NCBI RefSeq assembly: GCF_014856545.2
Contig: NZ_CP109811.1
Span: forward strand, 3,466,001 to 3,530,000
Direction: 5' to 3'
Length of the DNA stretch: 64,000 nt
DNA from: Mesobacillus jeotgali
GTDB taxonomy: Bacteria; Bacillota; Bacilli; Bacillales; Cytobacillaceae
Shown: positions 10,659 through 19,050 of the stretch, piece by piece
Layout: every line of letters begins with the position of its first letter
Numbering within the stretch: the stretch's first letter is position 1
Made by a program: the position numbers and the translations under genes
Notes under the pieces: model-generated
Told to the model about the DNA's origin: nothing
The model's input: the letters and a program-made list of their open reading frames with translations, nothing else
Database searches by the model: none

Positions 10659-11205
10659 CACTGTTTTCTATCACTGTATATGGTTTAAAAGTCTCCAATA
10701 CCTCTTCATAACATTGTTTATTCCGGATTGGTATGCCTTTCTTCAATTGATTCCGCTTAATACTTTCAAGTCTGCCAAGGTCAATCTGAAAGAAAGATTG
10801 GATAATATTCGAACCATCCGGCCTTCCATTAAAAATAGTCAGGACCCCTTCATCTGACAGCCCAAAATATCCATTTGCCTTTAACAGCGGCGAAATATCA
10901 TCATATTCCTGCCTGAATACCGCTTTGTTCGCTTCCATATCTACTAGCTGCCATTCGTCATATTTTGCCCAAAAGTCCTCCATAGACCAAATCGTTTCCT
11001 GAATCCGCTCCTCACTCATTTCACCATCAAGGTAGACTCTTTGCAAAATGATCGTGACCTTAAGAGGTCCGTTGATTTCATCGACTGCTTCTTCAGGCTT
11101 CTCAGCAAAAACTGGCTCTGTCTGAAGTACTAAACTGTATCCTGATAGACTAATTAGGAGCATAACAGCTGAGCTTAATACTTTTAATAATTTAATTGAA
11201 GCCAT
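10645..11205 (-). CDS. bofC: BofC, forespore regulator of the sigma-K checkpoint
   Basis: BofC is a secreted forespore protein that restrains the SpoIVB protease and so controls pro-sigma-K processing. The 186-residue product has a signal peptide (LLKVLSSAVMLLISLSGYSL, cleavage likely after VFA near residue 34) and the BofC N-terminal domain marked by LKVTIILQRVYLDGEMSEE and SMEDFWAKYDEWQLVD, followed by the C-terminal domain GYFGLSDEGVLTIFNGRP. B. subtilis BofC is about 170 residues and also follows ruvA. Its downstream targets SpoIVFA and SpoIVFB are also in this window but carry frameshifts, which makes the state of the whole checkpoint worth checking. Weak expression signals only; a forespore (sigma-G) promoter was not resolved. 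Confidence 0.88.
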   Translation of the reverse strand: MASIKLLKVLSSAVMLLISLSGYSLVLQTEPVFAEKPEEAVDEINGPLKVTIILQRVYLDGEMSEERIQETIWSMEDFWAKYDEWQLVDMEANKAVFRQEYDDISPLLKANGYFGLSDEGVLTIFNGRPDGSNIIQSFFQIDLGRLESIKRNQLKKGIPIRNKQCYEEVLETFKPYTVIENSEEPG

Positions 11206-11296
11206 TGCTGTCCACCTCTCTTATTTGCTAAAATTTGTTCTTTTTCACTAATAGTGTAGCCAAAATGAAGTTATTTATCCTATTTAAAGTAACCAT

Positions 11297-11331
11297 GAAA
11301 AATAGAAGGCAAAGGTTACTCTGCCTTCTAT
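11297..11331 (-). terminator. Rho-independent terminator after the spore lipoprotein gene
   Basis: ATAGAAGGCA and TGCCTTCTAT form a ten-pair stem. On the minus strand it is followed by TTTTTC, just after the stop of the lipoprotein gene at 11337. Confidence 0.8.
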
Positions 11332-11336
11332 CTTGC

Positions 11337-12047
11337 TTACGGGTTGAAGTTTATGCTTTCCCTTGGATTTCCATTCCTCCGGTCATAATCGATATTCCTT
11401 GATCTGCTGAAGGTACCTTCATCCTCGATGATCCGTAGTTCTCTGTCTTCAGTATATGGAAGGACAACCTGTTTGATTTTCTTGTCTGTCTGTTTTTTCT
11501 GTGACTTGTCCTTATAGGTCACGGCAATTTCTACTTTCCTGCCAAATAAAACTGATCTTACCTTATCAACATTGGCGACAGACTCAGCAGCAAGTCCTAC
11601 TTTGCGGGCCAATCTGTTATCTTGCTCAGAATTTGTGTAGATTCTTGCCTGGCGGCTTCCCCTTTGCTCACTCAGGTGTCCATGGTAATTTAAATCACCA
11701 CGGCTGTATTTATTATCTCTTTGGAAAAAGTTGTGGTCATGATCAGAACGCGGGACAGTTGGATTCGGAGGATTGCCGTTTTCATCTCTGGACTGAAGCA
11801 TCCTCCGTTTCCGGTTTTCTGCAGCCATTCCCTCTTTTCCAAAATTATGGTCGAAAATTTCCGTGATCGCACCCTCTCTGTCATCCATCACGTCAATTTC
11901 ATTTCCTTTTTCGTTCGAGTAATAGCCAAGTGGCTGCCCACCGTTGGCATTCCTGTCCTGTACAGCGGATTCCTCATTTCCATTACAAGCCGTCAGCCCA
12001 ATTGTGAGCAAGGAAGCTATAGGTAAGAACAACATCTTTTTGTTCAA
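11337..12047 (-). CDS. YhcN/YlaJ-family sporulation lipoprotein (CoxA-like)
   Basis: This is a predicted lipoprotein of about 236 residues, at the position of B. subtilis coxA (yrbB), which encodes a spore cortex protein. The start is taken as TTG 12047, which yields NKKMLFLPIASLLTIGLTAC, a signal peptide ending in the lipobox LTAC; a GGATGGGGG ribosome site lies 8 bases upstream. Starting at the upstream frame opening (12155) would bury the signal peptide. The C-terminal half carries the YhcN/YlaJ features ARKVGLAAESVANVDKVRSV and VLFGRKVEIAVTYKD. The middle is rich in Asn, Asp, Arg and His. It follows the kinase-like gene by about 100 bp on the same strand and is probably expressed late in sporulation. 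Confidence 0.75.
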   Translation of the reverse strand: MNKKMLFLPIASLLTIGLTACNGNEESAVQDRNANGGQPLGYYSNEKGNEIDVMDDREGAITEIFDHNFGKEGMAAENRKRRMLQSRDENGNPPNPTVPRSDHDHNFFQRDNKYSRGDLNYHGHLSEQRGSRQARIYTNSEQDNRLARKVGLAAESVANVDKVRSVLFGRKVEIAVTYKDKSQKKQTDKKIKQVVLPYTEDRELRIIEDEGTFSRSRNIDYDRRNGNPRESINFNP

Positions 12048-12147
12048 TAGAAAAACCCCCATCCTAGCTAAAATGAGCAATGATATATGCTCATTATTAG
12101 AGTGCGGATGGGGCTGGATTTTCATTCTGACAGATACGTCCAAAAAC

Positions 12148-13128
12148 CTAAGCATCCAGTCTGGATTTTACCTCTTCCTGAAATCGTTTCCTTTGCTGAT
12201 ACTGGCTGACAGTCATTTCAACGATTGGTGCCAGACTATATGGATTGGACTGATTTCTGTCTCTCAACAAGCGGTTCCACTCCCTTAGAATATCAGCAGG
12301 GTACAATAGCCCGCATAAGAAAGCATCAAAGTGCAACCATTTATTTAAATGATTTATTTTTTCCAGTGACTCAAACTGCCAACCCAGGAATGGCAGAATC
12401 CGATTTGCGTACTGCAGCATATCATATGCTCTCGATCCCGTGCTGATCAAATCGAAATCAATTAAGTGCAGCTTCCCAGCCTTCGAACGCAGAAAATTGT
12501 GATGGGCTACATCCCCATGAAGAATGACTGGCGGCTCTGTTTCAAGCTCATTTTTCAACTTCACAAAATTCGTCAGGGAAAAATCCGCCCATTCCAGCAG
12601 CTCATTGGTCAAGCTTTTATTAACATAGCGATTAACTGCAGGGAGGTTTTTCGTGAATTCATTCGTTCGATGCCGCCACTTTCTCGCTAAATCCGTTTTC
12701 GGCAGCATAGCAGCATACGAAGGAACAAGAACGGAAGTATGATCATGGAACCTATTCAGCAGTTCAACGCCTTCCTCTCTGTCCTTTTGGACTCCATAAT
12801 CAAAACGCTGTTCATGGTGGTCAATAAACTCAATACAACCATAGTATGACCCATGGAAATGAAGCGGATCTTTATTTTGATTATAAAATCGGTAGGATTG
12901 GTCAAAACCCGATTTTCGTAAAGATGAAGCAAATGTTTCTTGAATTTTTAATTTTCGCAGATCCTTATATCCTTTTATAATAATTTTTTTGCTGACTGTT
13001 TCAACAAGATAGACATTCCCTCTCAGGTGGGTCATACCTTTGATTTCCACATCGAGTTCTCTGGATAAATAAGAGAAGAGACGATTGAAAAAGAAATCGT
13101 CTCCACCCCTCTTGATGTTAATATTCAT
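12148..13128 (-). CDS. APH/CotS-fold kinase-like protein coupled to safA
   Basis: This gene of about 326 residues encodes a protein of the aminoglycoside phosphotransferase/CotS kinase-like fold. The catalytic loop VILHGDVAHHNFL keeps the Brenner HGDxxxxN motif, and the metal-binding motif KLHLIDFDLIS keeps its Asp, so the active site looks intact. A lysine in the N-lobe is present in KKIIIKGYKDL. The start at ATG 13128 overlaps the 3' end of safA by about ten bases; ATG 13140 is an alternative. The overlap implies translational coupling. CotS-family members are spore coat proteins, so a role in coat assembly is likely by context; the substrate is unknown. No clear B. subtilis equivalent between safA and coxA is recalled, so this may be an addition. 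Antibiotic resistance is not suggested by the context. Confidence 0.7.
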   Translation of the reverse strand: MNINIKRGGDDFFFNRLFSYLSRELDVEIKGMTHLRGNVYLVETVSKKIIIKGYKDLRKLKIQETFASSLRKSGFDQSYRFYNQNKDPLHFHGSYYGCIEFIDHHEQRFDYGVQKDREEGVELLNRFHDHTSVLVPSYAAMLPKTDLARKWRHRTNEFTKNLPAVNRYVNKSLTNELLEWADFSLTNFVKLKNELETEPPVILHGDVAHHNFLRSKAGKLHLIDFDLISTGSRAYDMLQYANRILPFLGWQFESLEKINHLNKWLHFDAFLCGLLYPADILREWNRLLRDRNQSNPYSLAPIVEMTVSQYQQRKRFQEEVKSRLDA

Positions 13129-14896
13129 TGCTCTCTTCATCATCGAAACGCGGCATCGGCATTCCATATCCTCCACCCATTGGACCTGGGCCATAAGGAT
13201 TCATGAACCCCTGCGGACCCATGCCCATTTGATATCCATGGTGCGGGTGAGGATGCATACCCGGAGCACCAGCGAAACCATGGTGCATCATATGCTGAGG
13301 ATGGTGCATCATATGCTGAGGATGGTGCATCATATGCTGAGGATGGTGATGCATGCCTGCTCCCATCATACCGTAAGGATTACCCATTTGACCTCCGCAG
13401 CCACAATCATTGCCGGCACCCTGGACTGCCTGCTTAGGCATCATTGTAGGCTGCATCATGCCGCCTACTTGCGGCATTTGGTTATCCATCATTCCGCCAA
13501 CTTGCGGAAATTGATTATCCATCATTCCGCCTACCTGTGGCATTTGATTTTCCATCATTCCGCCCACTTGCGGCATCATTGGCATTTGATCCTGCATCAT
13601 TCCGCCTACCTGCGGCATCATTGGCATTTGGCCCTGCATCATTCCTCCGACCTGTGGCGGCATTTGATATGGCATATCCGAAGATTCATCATCCATCATT
13701 CCGCCTACCTGCGGCATTTGATTATCCATCATTCCGCCTACTTGTGGCTGTAAAGGCATTTGCTCATCCATCGCACCTGCTACTTGCGGCATATATGGCA
13801 TCTGTTGAGGATACCCTTGTTCTGGAATGCAGCCTGGTCCAGGCATTACAGGTGAAATAGGAACACCGTGGAAAACAGGACCTGTCATTTGCGGTGCTGT
13901 ATGATGAGGCATATTCCCCCCCATAGTCGGGCTCAATGGCATCTGCATCTGGGCAAAAGATGATGATTCCATATCCTCCGCTGGCAATGCCATGTTTGGC
14001 ATCATCCCTGGGTATTGGGACATCCCCTGTACCTGAGGGTATGGCATTTGCTGTCCTTGAGGATATGGCATTTGCTGTCCTTGATGGCCATATGCGGGAC
14101 CTGTCATGGAAGGTGCTCCTGGATAACAGTTATAAGGATAAGGGATCATCGGCTGCTGGTAACCTCCTTGAACGAATGGCATCATTGATGGAGATTCATC
14201 CATGAAATCATTCTTTTCAATTTTTATATCGGGCTTTATTTCTGACTTCACATTTGGTTTCATCTCAGCTTTTGGCAGCTGAGGTTTTACCTCTGGCTTA
14301 ACCTGTGGTTTGACCTGCTGCTTGACTGGAGCCTTGACTTCTGGCTTTACCTCTGGCTTGATTTCTGGGAAGATATTGTCTGGTTTCGGCGGCAGTTGCG
14401 GCTTGGGTTGTGGTTTTGGCTGCGGTTTTGGCTGCGGTTTTGGCTGCGGCGGCATCTGCATATTAGCCATATTCATCATATAGTAATTGTTGATGTCAAT
14501 CTCAGGCTTAATTTGCACTGGCATCTTCGGTTTATATGGTTTAACTGGCTCTTCCTTTGGAACAGGTTTAGGCATCTCCATCTTCGGCTGTTCCTTAACT
14601 GGAGCCTCTTTTGGAACTTCTTTCTTCACTTCTGGCATTGGCATTGGTTTCTCTTTGGCAATCGGCATTTCCTTTTTGCCACCCATATTGATTTTTGCTT
14701 GAGGCGTTCCACCTGCGATTGGAGCTTCTTTTTTTACTGTTCCTCCAGCAGTTGGAACTTTTATTTTCATACCGGGCATAATCATATCAGGGTTGCTGAG
14801 CTGCGCGTTCATCTTTTTCAGCTCTTCAAAGTTCACGCCGTACTTCTTGGCGATCTTCCAAAGAGTATCCCCTTTCTGTACGATATGGATTTTCAC
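13118..14896 (-). CDS. safA: SafA, LysM spore coat morphogenetic protein
   Basis: SafA directs inner coat assembly and binds SpoVID at the spore surface. The 592-residue product begins with a LysM domain (residues 2-48: HIVQKGDTLWKIAKKYG...MIMPGMKIKVP), then a long Pro/Lys/Glu region with PKPQ repeats near 155-170, then a Met/Gln/Gly-rich region with eight PQVGGMM units between about 380 and 490, and a His/Met-rich stretch with three HHPQHMM units near 525. B. subtilis SafA is 387 residues, so this one is expanded. The start is GTG 14896 behind TAGGAGGGAATC. The gene is followed, with overlap, by a kinase-like gene, then a spore lipoprotein. In B. subtilis a shorter form arises from an internal start; no clear internal ribosome site was found here. 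Confidence 0.9.
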   Translation of the reverse strand: MKIHIVQKGDTLWKIAKKYGVNFEELKKMNAQLSNPDMIMPGMKIKVPTAGGTVKKEAPIAGGTPQAKINMGGKKEMPIAKEKPMPMPEVKKEVPKEAPVKEQPKMEMPKPVPKEEPVKPYKPKMPVQIKPEIDINNYYMMNMANMQMPPQPKPQPKPQPKPQPKPQLPPKPDNIFPEIKPEVKPEVKAPVKQQVKPQVKPEVKPQLPKAEMKPNVKSEIKPDIKIEKNDFMDESPSMMPFVQGGYQQPMIPYPYNCYPGAPSMTGPAYGHQGQQMPYPQGQQMPYPQVQGMSQYPGMMPNMALPAEDMESSSFAQMQMPLSPTMGGNMPHHTAPQMTGPVFHGVPISPVMPGPGCIPEQGYPQQMPYMPQVAGAMDEQMPLQPQVGGMMDNQMPQVGGMMDDESSDMPYQMPPQVGGMMQGQMPMMPQVGGMMQDQMPMMPQVGGMMENQMPQVGGMMDNQFPQVGGMMDNQMPQVGGMMQPTMMPKQAVQGAGNDCGCGGQMGNPYGMMGAGMHHHPQHMMHHPQHMMHHPQHMMHHGFAGAPGMHPHPHHGYQMGMGPQGFMNPYGPGPMGGGYGMPMPRFDDEESNEY

Positions 14897-15026
14897 TCTG
14901 ATTCCCTCCTATGGCATAAGTCCATATATTCTATGTTGGTGTGGGCAAATTGCTAACAATCTTCAAAAAAACTTATGCTTCTATCTAAATAAATATGTTT
15001 TTCCACAGGAGATTAAGCTTTTCCCA

Positions 15027-15058
15027 TAAAAAAAATCCTCCCCGGTCCGGGAGGATTC
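15027..15058 (-). terminator. Terminator of the nadBCA operon
   Basis: AATCCTCCC and GGGAGGATT form a nine-pair stem, and the minus strand continues with a T run of eight. It lies four bases past the nadA stop and separates the nad operon from safA. Confidence 0.9.
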
Positions 15059-15062
15059 CAAT

Positions 15063-16169
15063 TTATGATTGCTCAAGCATGCGGTTAAGGGCAAGCTTCG
15101 CGTTTAATGCTGTTTTTTCATCTACTTTTATAACATTAATTTCTTGCCCCTGAAAAACTGAATCGAGACTCCAGGCAAGATGCTGCAGGTCGATCCTGTT
15201 CATTGTCAGGCATGGACACATATGAGGATTCAAGGAAATAATCTGCTTATCAGGATGTTGTGAAATCAGGCGTTTGACCAGATTCATTTCTGTCCCAACC
15301 GCCCAGGAAGAGCCGGCAGGTGAACCTTCGATCGCTTCAATAATATAATTTGTAGAGCCTGCCATGTCTGACAACGCAACAACTTCACGTGAGCATTCAG
15401 GATGGACAATGATTTTCATGTCCGGGTATACTTCTCGCACATGGGCAACATTTTCCACCGTAAAATTCTCGTGGACAGAGCAATGTCCCTTCCAAAGGAT
15501 GACCTTCACTTTTTCAAGGGGGCCGTCAAATTCAAGGATATTCTCAATCGGGTTGTAAACGGCCATTTCGTCCAGATTGACGCCGATATTAAAAGCAGTA
15601 TTCCTTCCCAAGTGCTGATCCGGAAGGAATAGCAGACGTTCTTTTTTTGAAAAAGCCCAGCGTACCATCTTCTCGGCGTTGGAGGATGTCACAGTCGCAC
15701 CGCCATTCGCTCCGACAAATGATTTAATCGCTGCTGTTGAGTTCACATACGTCAACGGCAGAATAGTGTCACCAAACAGGACCTGAAGGAATTCCCAGGC
15801 TCTTTCCGTCTGGTAAATATCCGCCATGTCCGCCATCGAGCAGCCTGCCCTCATATCTGGCAGGTAGACCTTCTGGCTTTCGGTCGTTAATATGTCTGCC
15901 GTTTCGGCCATGAAATGAACTCCGCAGAACACAATATGTTCTGCCTCCCTGTTCTCTGCCGACAGCTGGGCTAATTTCAATGAATCCCCAGTCGCATCAG
16001 CGAATTGAATCACTTCATCTTTTTGATAATGATGACCAGGGATAAAAAGTTTCTTGCCCATTTTCTCTTTAATTCCCTTGATCATGTCCTCAAGTTCCTG
16101 GACAGACATATTTTTGTACTTATCAGGAAGCATCCTAGATTTCGCTTCGAGCGCCTCCAAAATATTCAT
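15063..16169 (-). CDS. nadA: Quinolinate synthase NadA
   Basis: NadA condenses iminoaspartate with dihydroxyacetone phosphate to quinolinate and needs a [4Fe-4S] cluster. The 368-residue protein has the long Bacillus-type form. Candidate cluster cysteines lie in [37 protein letters not shown] and [15 protein letters not shown], and substrate-binding sequences such as [17 protein letters not shown] are present. ATG 16169 lies inside the end of nadC (35-bp overlap). It is last in nadB-nadC-nadA. The divergent nifS encodes a cysteine desulfurase that in B. subtilis supplies sulfur for the NadA cluster. Confidence 0.97.
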   Translation of the reverse strand: MNILEALEAKSRMLPDKYKNMSVQELEDMIKGIKEKMGKKLFIPGHHYQKDEVIQFADATGDSLKLAQLSAENREAEHIVFCGVHFMAETADILTTESQKVYLPDMRAGCSMADMADIYQTERAWEFLQVLFGDTILPLTYVNSTAAIKSFVGANGGATVTSSNAEKMVRWAFSKKERLLFLPDQHLGRNTAFNIGVNLDEMAVYNPIENILEFDGPLEKVKVILWKGHCSVHENFTVENVAHVREVYPDMKIIVHPECSREVVALSDMAGSTNYIIEAIEGSPAGSSWAVGTEMNLVKRLISQHPDKQIISLNPHMCPCLTMNRIDLQHLAWSLDSVFQGQEINVIKVDEKTALNAKLALNRMLEQS

Positions 16170-17022
16170 ATTCTGCAGCCCCTTTCGTTTCAGCCATCAC
16201 TTTTGCGCTAATATCCAATGATTTTACGGAATGAGTAAGGAATCCAAGAGAAATATAATCTACACCGCAATCTCTATAGCTATGGAGGTTATCGAGCGTA
16301 ATCCCTCCGGATGCCTCTGTTAAAATTCCTGCTGGGACATTGCTGATCCATTCCCTGATTTGTTCAGGCGGCCTGTTATCGAACATGATGCAGTCAGCTT
16401 TTGAATCAATCGCTTCAAGAAGCTGGTCTTTTGTTTCAATCTCGACTTCGACCTTCACCATATGCCCAAGATTAGATTTCACTGCTTCAACTGCACTGCT
16501 GATTGATCCTGCGAATGAGATGTGATTATCCTTGATCATCACTGCATCATATAAACCATAACGATGGTTGAAGCCGCCGCCGCAGCGCACTGCATACTTC
16601 TCAAGCATCCTGAGACCCGGGGTGGTTTTACGCGTATCACAGATTCTCGTTTTTGCACTGTCCAAAACACTGACTGCTTCATTGGTTTTCGTCGCAATCC
16701 CGCTCATCCGCTGTACAAGATTAAGGACGACTCTTTCTGCTTTAAGCAAAGCGGAAACTCTGCCAGTGATCAAGGCTAATTCTTGACCCTTTACTACTTT
16801 ATCTCCATCTTTAACATGCAGGATGATCTGACTGCCCTCATCAAGCAGCCTGAAGCCTGTTTGGATAATTTGCTCCCCACAGAAAATCCCTTCATCCTTC
16901 GAGATTAAAACCAGGCTTCCTTTGTTTTCTTTTCCGAAAATCAGTTCACTGGTGACATCACGTTCACCTATATCTTCAATAAAAAATTGCTCAAGTAGCA
17001 AGCGCAGTTTGATTGAATTCAT
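16135..17022 (-). CDS. nadC: Nicotinate-nucleotide pyrophosphorylase NadC
   Basis: NadC makes nicotinate mononucleotide from quinolinate and PRPP with loss of CO2. The product is about 295 residues, matching the family. Motifs include [16 protein letters not shown] at the N-terminus, [37 protein letters not shown] (the quinolinate-binding arginine and lysine region), [20 protein letters not shown] and [11 protein letters not shown]. The start is taken at ATG 17022 ([14 protein letters not shown]) by family length; ATG 17031 is nine bases upstream. It overlaps both nadB and nadA, consistent with one tightly coupled operon. Confidence 0.97.
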   Translation of the reverse strand: MNSIKLRLLLEQFFIEDIGERDVTSELIFGKENKGSLVLISKDEGIFCGEQIIQTGFRLLDEGSQIILHVKDGDKVVKGQELALITGRVSALLKAERVVLNLVQRMSGIATKTNEAVSVLDSAKTRICDTRKTTPGLRMLEKYAVRCGGGFNHRYGLYDAVMIKDNHISFAGSISSAVEAVKSNLGHMVKVEVEIETKDQLLEAIDSKADCIMFDNRPPEQIREWISNVPAGILTEASGGITLDNLHSYRDCGVDYISLGFLTHSVKSLDISAKVMAETKGAAEYEYFGGARSEI

Positions 17023-18607
17023 GCTTACCATCCTTTACGTTTTTTCGTTGATGGATGATTTGTTTTTTCATCCAATTGGCGTTATCTTCATGCGGAAAAT
17101 CTTTTCGGTAGTGCCCGCCCCTGCTTTCAGTCCTTTCCAAAGCCGACTGTGTGATTAAGGTTGCGGTGATGTACATGAACAGTCTGTTCAATTCAGATGG
17201 ATCCAAGTGGTCCAGACGAGCCTCAAGCCATTGTCCCAGTTTAAACTGATCAAGCCACTCATTCTGTATGATCAGCAATTCTTTTGTCCGGACAATGCCT
17301 GTACGGTCCATCATTGTTTGTTTTAGTGAATCCATGTCTGGAAGCTCACCTTCGAATACAACCTGATTCATGTTGGATTCTCTTTTGACAGTTTGATAAT
17401 GAATTTCCATGAAACTTACGACTTCTTTTTTGGCAACTTGATGGCTGTTGATCCATTCAGCAAGGTTTTCGCCAACAAACATGCCTTCTAATAAGGAATT
17501 GCTCGCCAGCCTGTTAGCCCCGTGGATTCCATTGCATGCAGTTTCACCGATTGCATACAATCCGGGAATACTGGTTCTGCCTTGCAAGTCTGTTTTTACC
17601 CCGCCCATGATAAAATGGCTCCCGGGAACAACAGGGATCAAGCCTTTTTCAATATCTATCCCATGCTGTGCACATAGCGTGCTGATCGTCGGGAACCTGC
17701 TGTTGAAATCCTGGATGTTGGCAATGTCTAAATAGATTTGAATCCCTCTCCGGGAGTAATCATAAATAGTCTGAGAAACAATGTGCCGTGGTGCCAGATC
17801 CTTCAACGGATGAATTTCTTCCATGATCCGCTTTCCCTCTGCAGTGACAAGAACGGCCCCTTCACCCCTTACTGCTTCTGAAATGAGACCCTTCGTCTTT
17901 CCATCTACGTAAAGAAGTGTAGGGTGAAACTGGATAAATTCCATATCGGCCAGCTCCGCACCTGCTCTGTAGGCCAGCGCCATTCCATCCCCGGTTGCAG
18001 TCTCAGCATTCGAGGTGAGGGCGAATACCTGCCCGCAGCCGCCCGTAGCAAGGACAACATGGGGAGCACAATATACTTCAATCGTTCCATCCGGCAGCTT
18101 CGCTTTCACTCCGGTACAGCGTGTTTCATCACTGTTTAAAATAAGTTCATAAACAAATGTGGATTGTTGAACTGAAACATTGGCATTCAGACCCGTTAGC
18201 AAAAAGTCGACCATATGCTTTCCAGTCGCATCACCGCCGCTGTGGATAATCCTTTTTTCACTATGAGCGCCTTCCATCCCAAGAAGCAATTTTCCGTTTC
18301 CATCTTCATCAAAGCGACATCCTGATTGCCATAAACCCTTAATCAGCTGCGGTGCTTTTTTGGTCATTTCAAGTACAGCTTCAGGGTTACTATGATGAGC
18401 TCCCGCCTCCATTGTGTCGAGATAATGGAAATAAGGATCATCACTCGTGGAAACCGCAGCCGCAACCCCACCCTGGGCAAGATATGAATTGCCCGCTGTC
18501 ATTTCCCTTTTTGTGAGAATAATCACATTTAAATCCTTTGATAATTTATTGGCCAATTGCAATGCGGCAATCCCACTGCCAACAATGATTACATCTGATT
18601 GTTTCAT
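16991..18607 (-). CDS. nadB: L-aspartate oxidase NadB
   Basis: NadB is an FAD enzyme that oxidises aspartate to iminoaspartate, the first step of de novo NAD synthesis. The 538-residue protein starts with the dinucleotide fold DVIIVGSGIAALQLANKL, and shows the succinate-dehydrogenase-like motifs NSYLAQGGVAAAVS, RIIHSGGDATGKHMVDF, FIQFHPTLLY and GETACNGIHGANRLASNSLL. It is first in nadBCA, which is divergent from nifS-nadR. A candidate NadR operator overlaps the promoter region just upstream. ATG 18607 follows CCAGGAGGCTATC. Confidence 0.97.
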   Translation of the reverse strand: MKQSDVIIVGSGIAALQLANKLSKDLNVIILTKREMTAGNSYLAQGGVAAAVSTSDDPYFHYLDTMEAGAHHSNPEAVLEMTKKAPQLIKGLWQSGCRFDEDGNGKLLLGMEGAHSEKRIIHSGGDATGKHMVDFLLTGLNANVSVQQSTFVYELILNSDETRCTGVKAKLPDGTIEVYCAPHVVLATGGCGQVFALTSNAETATGDGMALAYRAGAELADMEFIQFHPTLLYVDGKTKGLISEAVRGEGAVLVTAEGKRIMEEIHPLKDLAPRHIVSQTIYDYSRRGIQIYLDIANIQDFNSRFPTISTLCAQHGIDIEKGLIPVVPGSHFIMGGVKTDLQGRTSIPGLYAIGETACNGIHGANRLASNSLLEGMFVGENLAEWINSHQVAKKEVVSFMEIHYQTVKRESNMNQVVFEGELPDMDSLKQTMMDRTGIVRTKELLIIQNEWLDQFKLGQWLEARLDHLDPSELNRLFMYITATLITQSALERTESRGGHYRKDFPHEDNANWMKKQIIHQRKNVKDGKHEFNQTALAT

Positions 18608-18631
18608 ATAATGATAGCCTCCTGGATTAAC

Positions 18632-18647
18632 AGGTGTCTTGACATCT
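18632..18647. promoter_or_regulatory. Candidate NadR operator for nadBCA
   Basis: AGGTGTCttGACATCT is an inverted repeat with six of seven matched positions, 25 bp from the nadB start. It lies at or after the predicted +1, where a repressor would block initiation. A second palindrome, ACAGTtttacACTGT, sits at 18656-18670. NadR (YrxA), encoded in this window, is known to repress nadB and nifS in B. subtilis. The exact recognition sequence was not verified. Confidence 0.5.
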
Positions 18648-18648
18648 A

Positions 18649-18676
18649 TATTTACACAGTTTTACACTGTTGACAA
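18649..18676 (-). promoter_or_regulatory. Candidate nadB promoter
   Basis: On the minus strand TTGTCA (18671-18676) and TAAATA (18649-18654) are 16 bp apart. Initiation would fall near 18640, inside the proposed NadR operator. The -10 match is moderate. Confidence 0.4.
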
Positions 18677-18786
18677 GAGCTTTTATTTTTACAATGGAGA
18701 ACGCTAGATGCGATACGTGACCGAGAGGAAACCGAAAATGCTAGATTTCTGTCTCATATTGGTCTTCTTGTTACCGAGATTCGTTA

Positions 18787-18994
18787 GAAAGCCTGACTTC
18801 GGGCACATGCTGGCTCTTCTTGTGACCGAAATTCGTTTGAAAGCCTGACTTCGGGCACATGCTGGCTCTTCTTGTGACCGAAATTCATTTGAAAGCCTGA
18901 CTTCGGGCACATGCTGGCTTTTCTTGTGACCGAGATTCGTTTGAAAGCCTGACTTCGGGCACATGCTGGCTCTTCTTGTGACCGTGATTCCAGA
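18787..18994. repeat. 52-bp tandem repeat array between nadB and nifS
   Basis: Four units of exactly 52 bp start at 18787, 18839, 18891 and 18943 (opening GAAAGCCTGACTTCGGGCAC), with only a few substitutions between them and a fifth, diverged unit from about 18734. Each unit carries an imperfect inverted pair, TTCGGGCACA and TGTGACCGAA. The array fills most of the 443 bp between the divergent genes. A 105-codon minus-strand frame over it changes phase each unit and looks non-coding. Confidence 0.9.
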
Positions 18995-19050
18995 AGAATC
19001 AGCTTTTACATGCATAAGCAAACAGTAAGAGTGGACAGGAGCGAAAACCT

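Noticed and set aside
12148..13128. An aminoglycoside resistance gene
   Set aside because: The fold matches, but the gene is coupled to safA in a spore gene cluster and resembles CotS-type proteins; resistance is not supported.
13085..13753. A long plus-strand His-rich frame opposite safA
   Set aside because: It is the antisense of the PQVGGMM and HHPQHMM repeats; its composition is explained by the safA codons.
14396..14956. A plus-strand Trp/Leu/Arg-rich frame opposite the start of safA
   Set aside because: It is the reverse of the LysM and PKPQ region of safA, with a composition expected of an antisense frame.
18787..18994. A CRISPR array
   Set aside because: The units are contiguous with no unique spacers, and there are no cas genes in the window.
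18704..19021. A 105-codon minus-strand frame over the nadB-nifS gap
   Set aside because: It runs through 52-bp tandem repeats; since 52 is not a multiple of three, the repeated peptide shifts frame each unit, which coding repeats would not do. No ribosome site or homology is seen.
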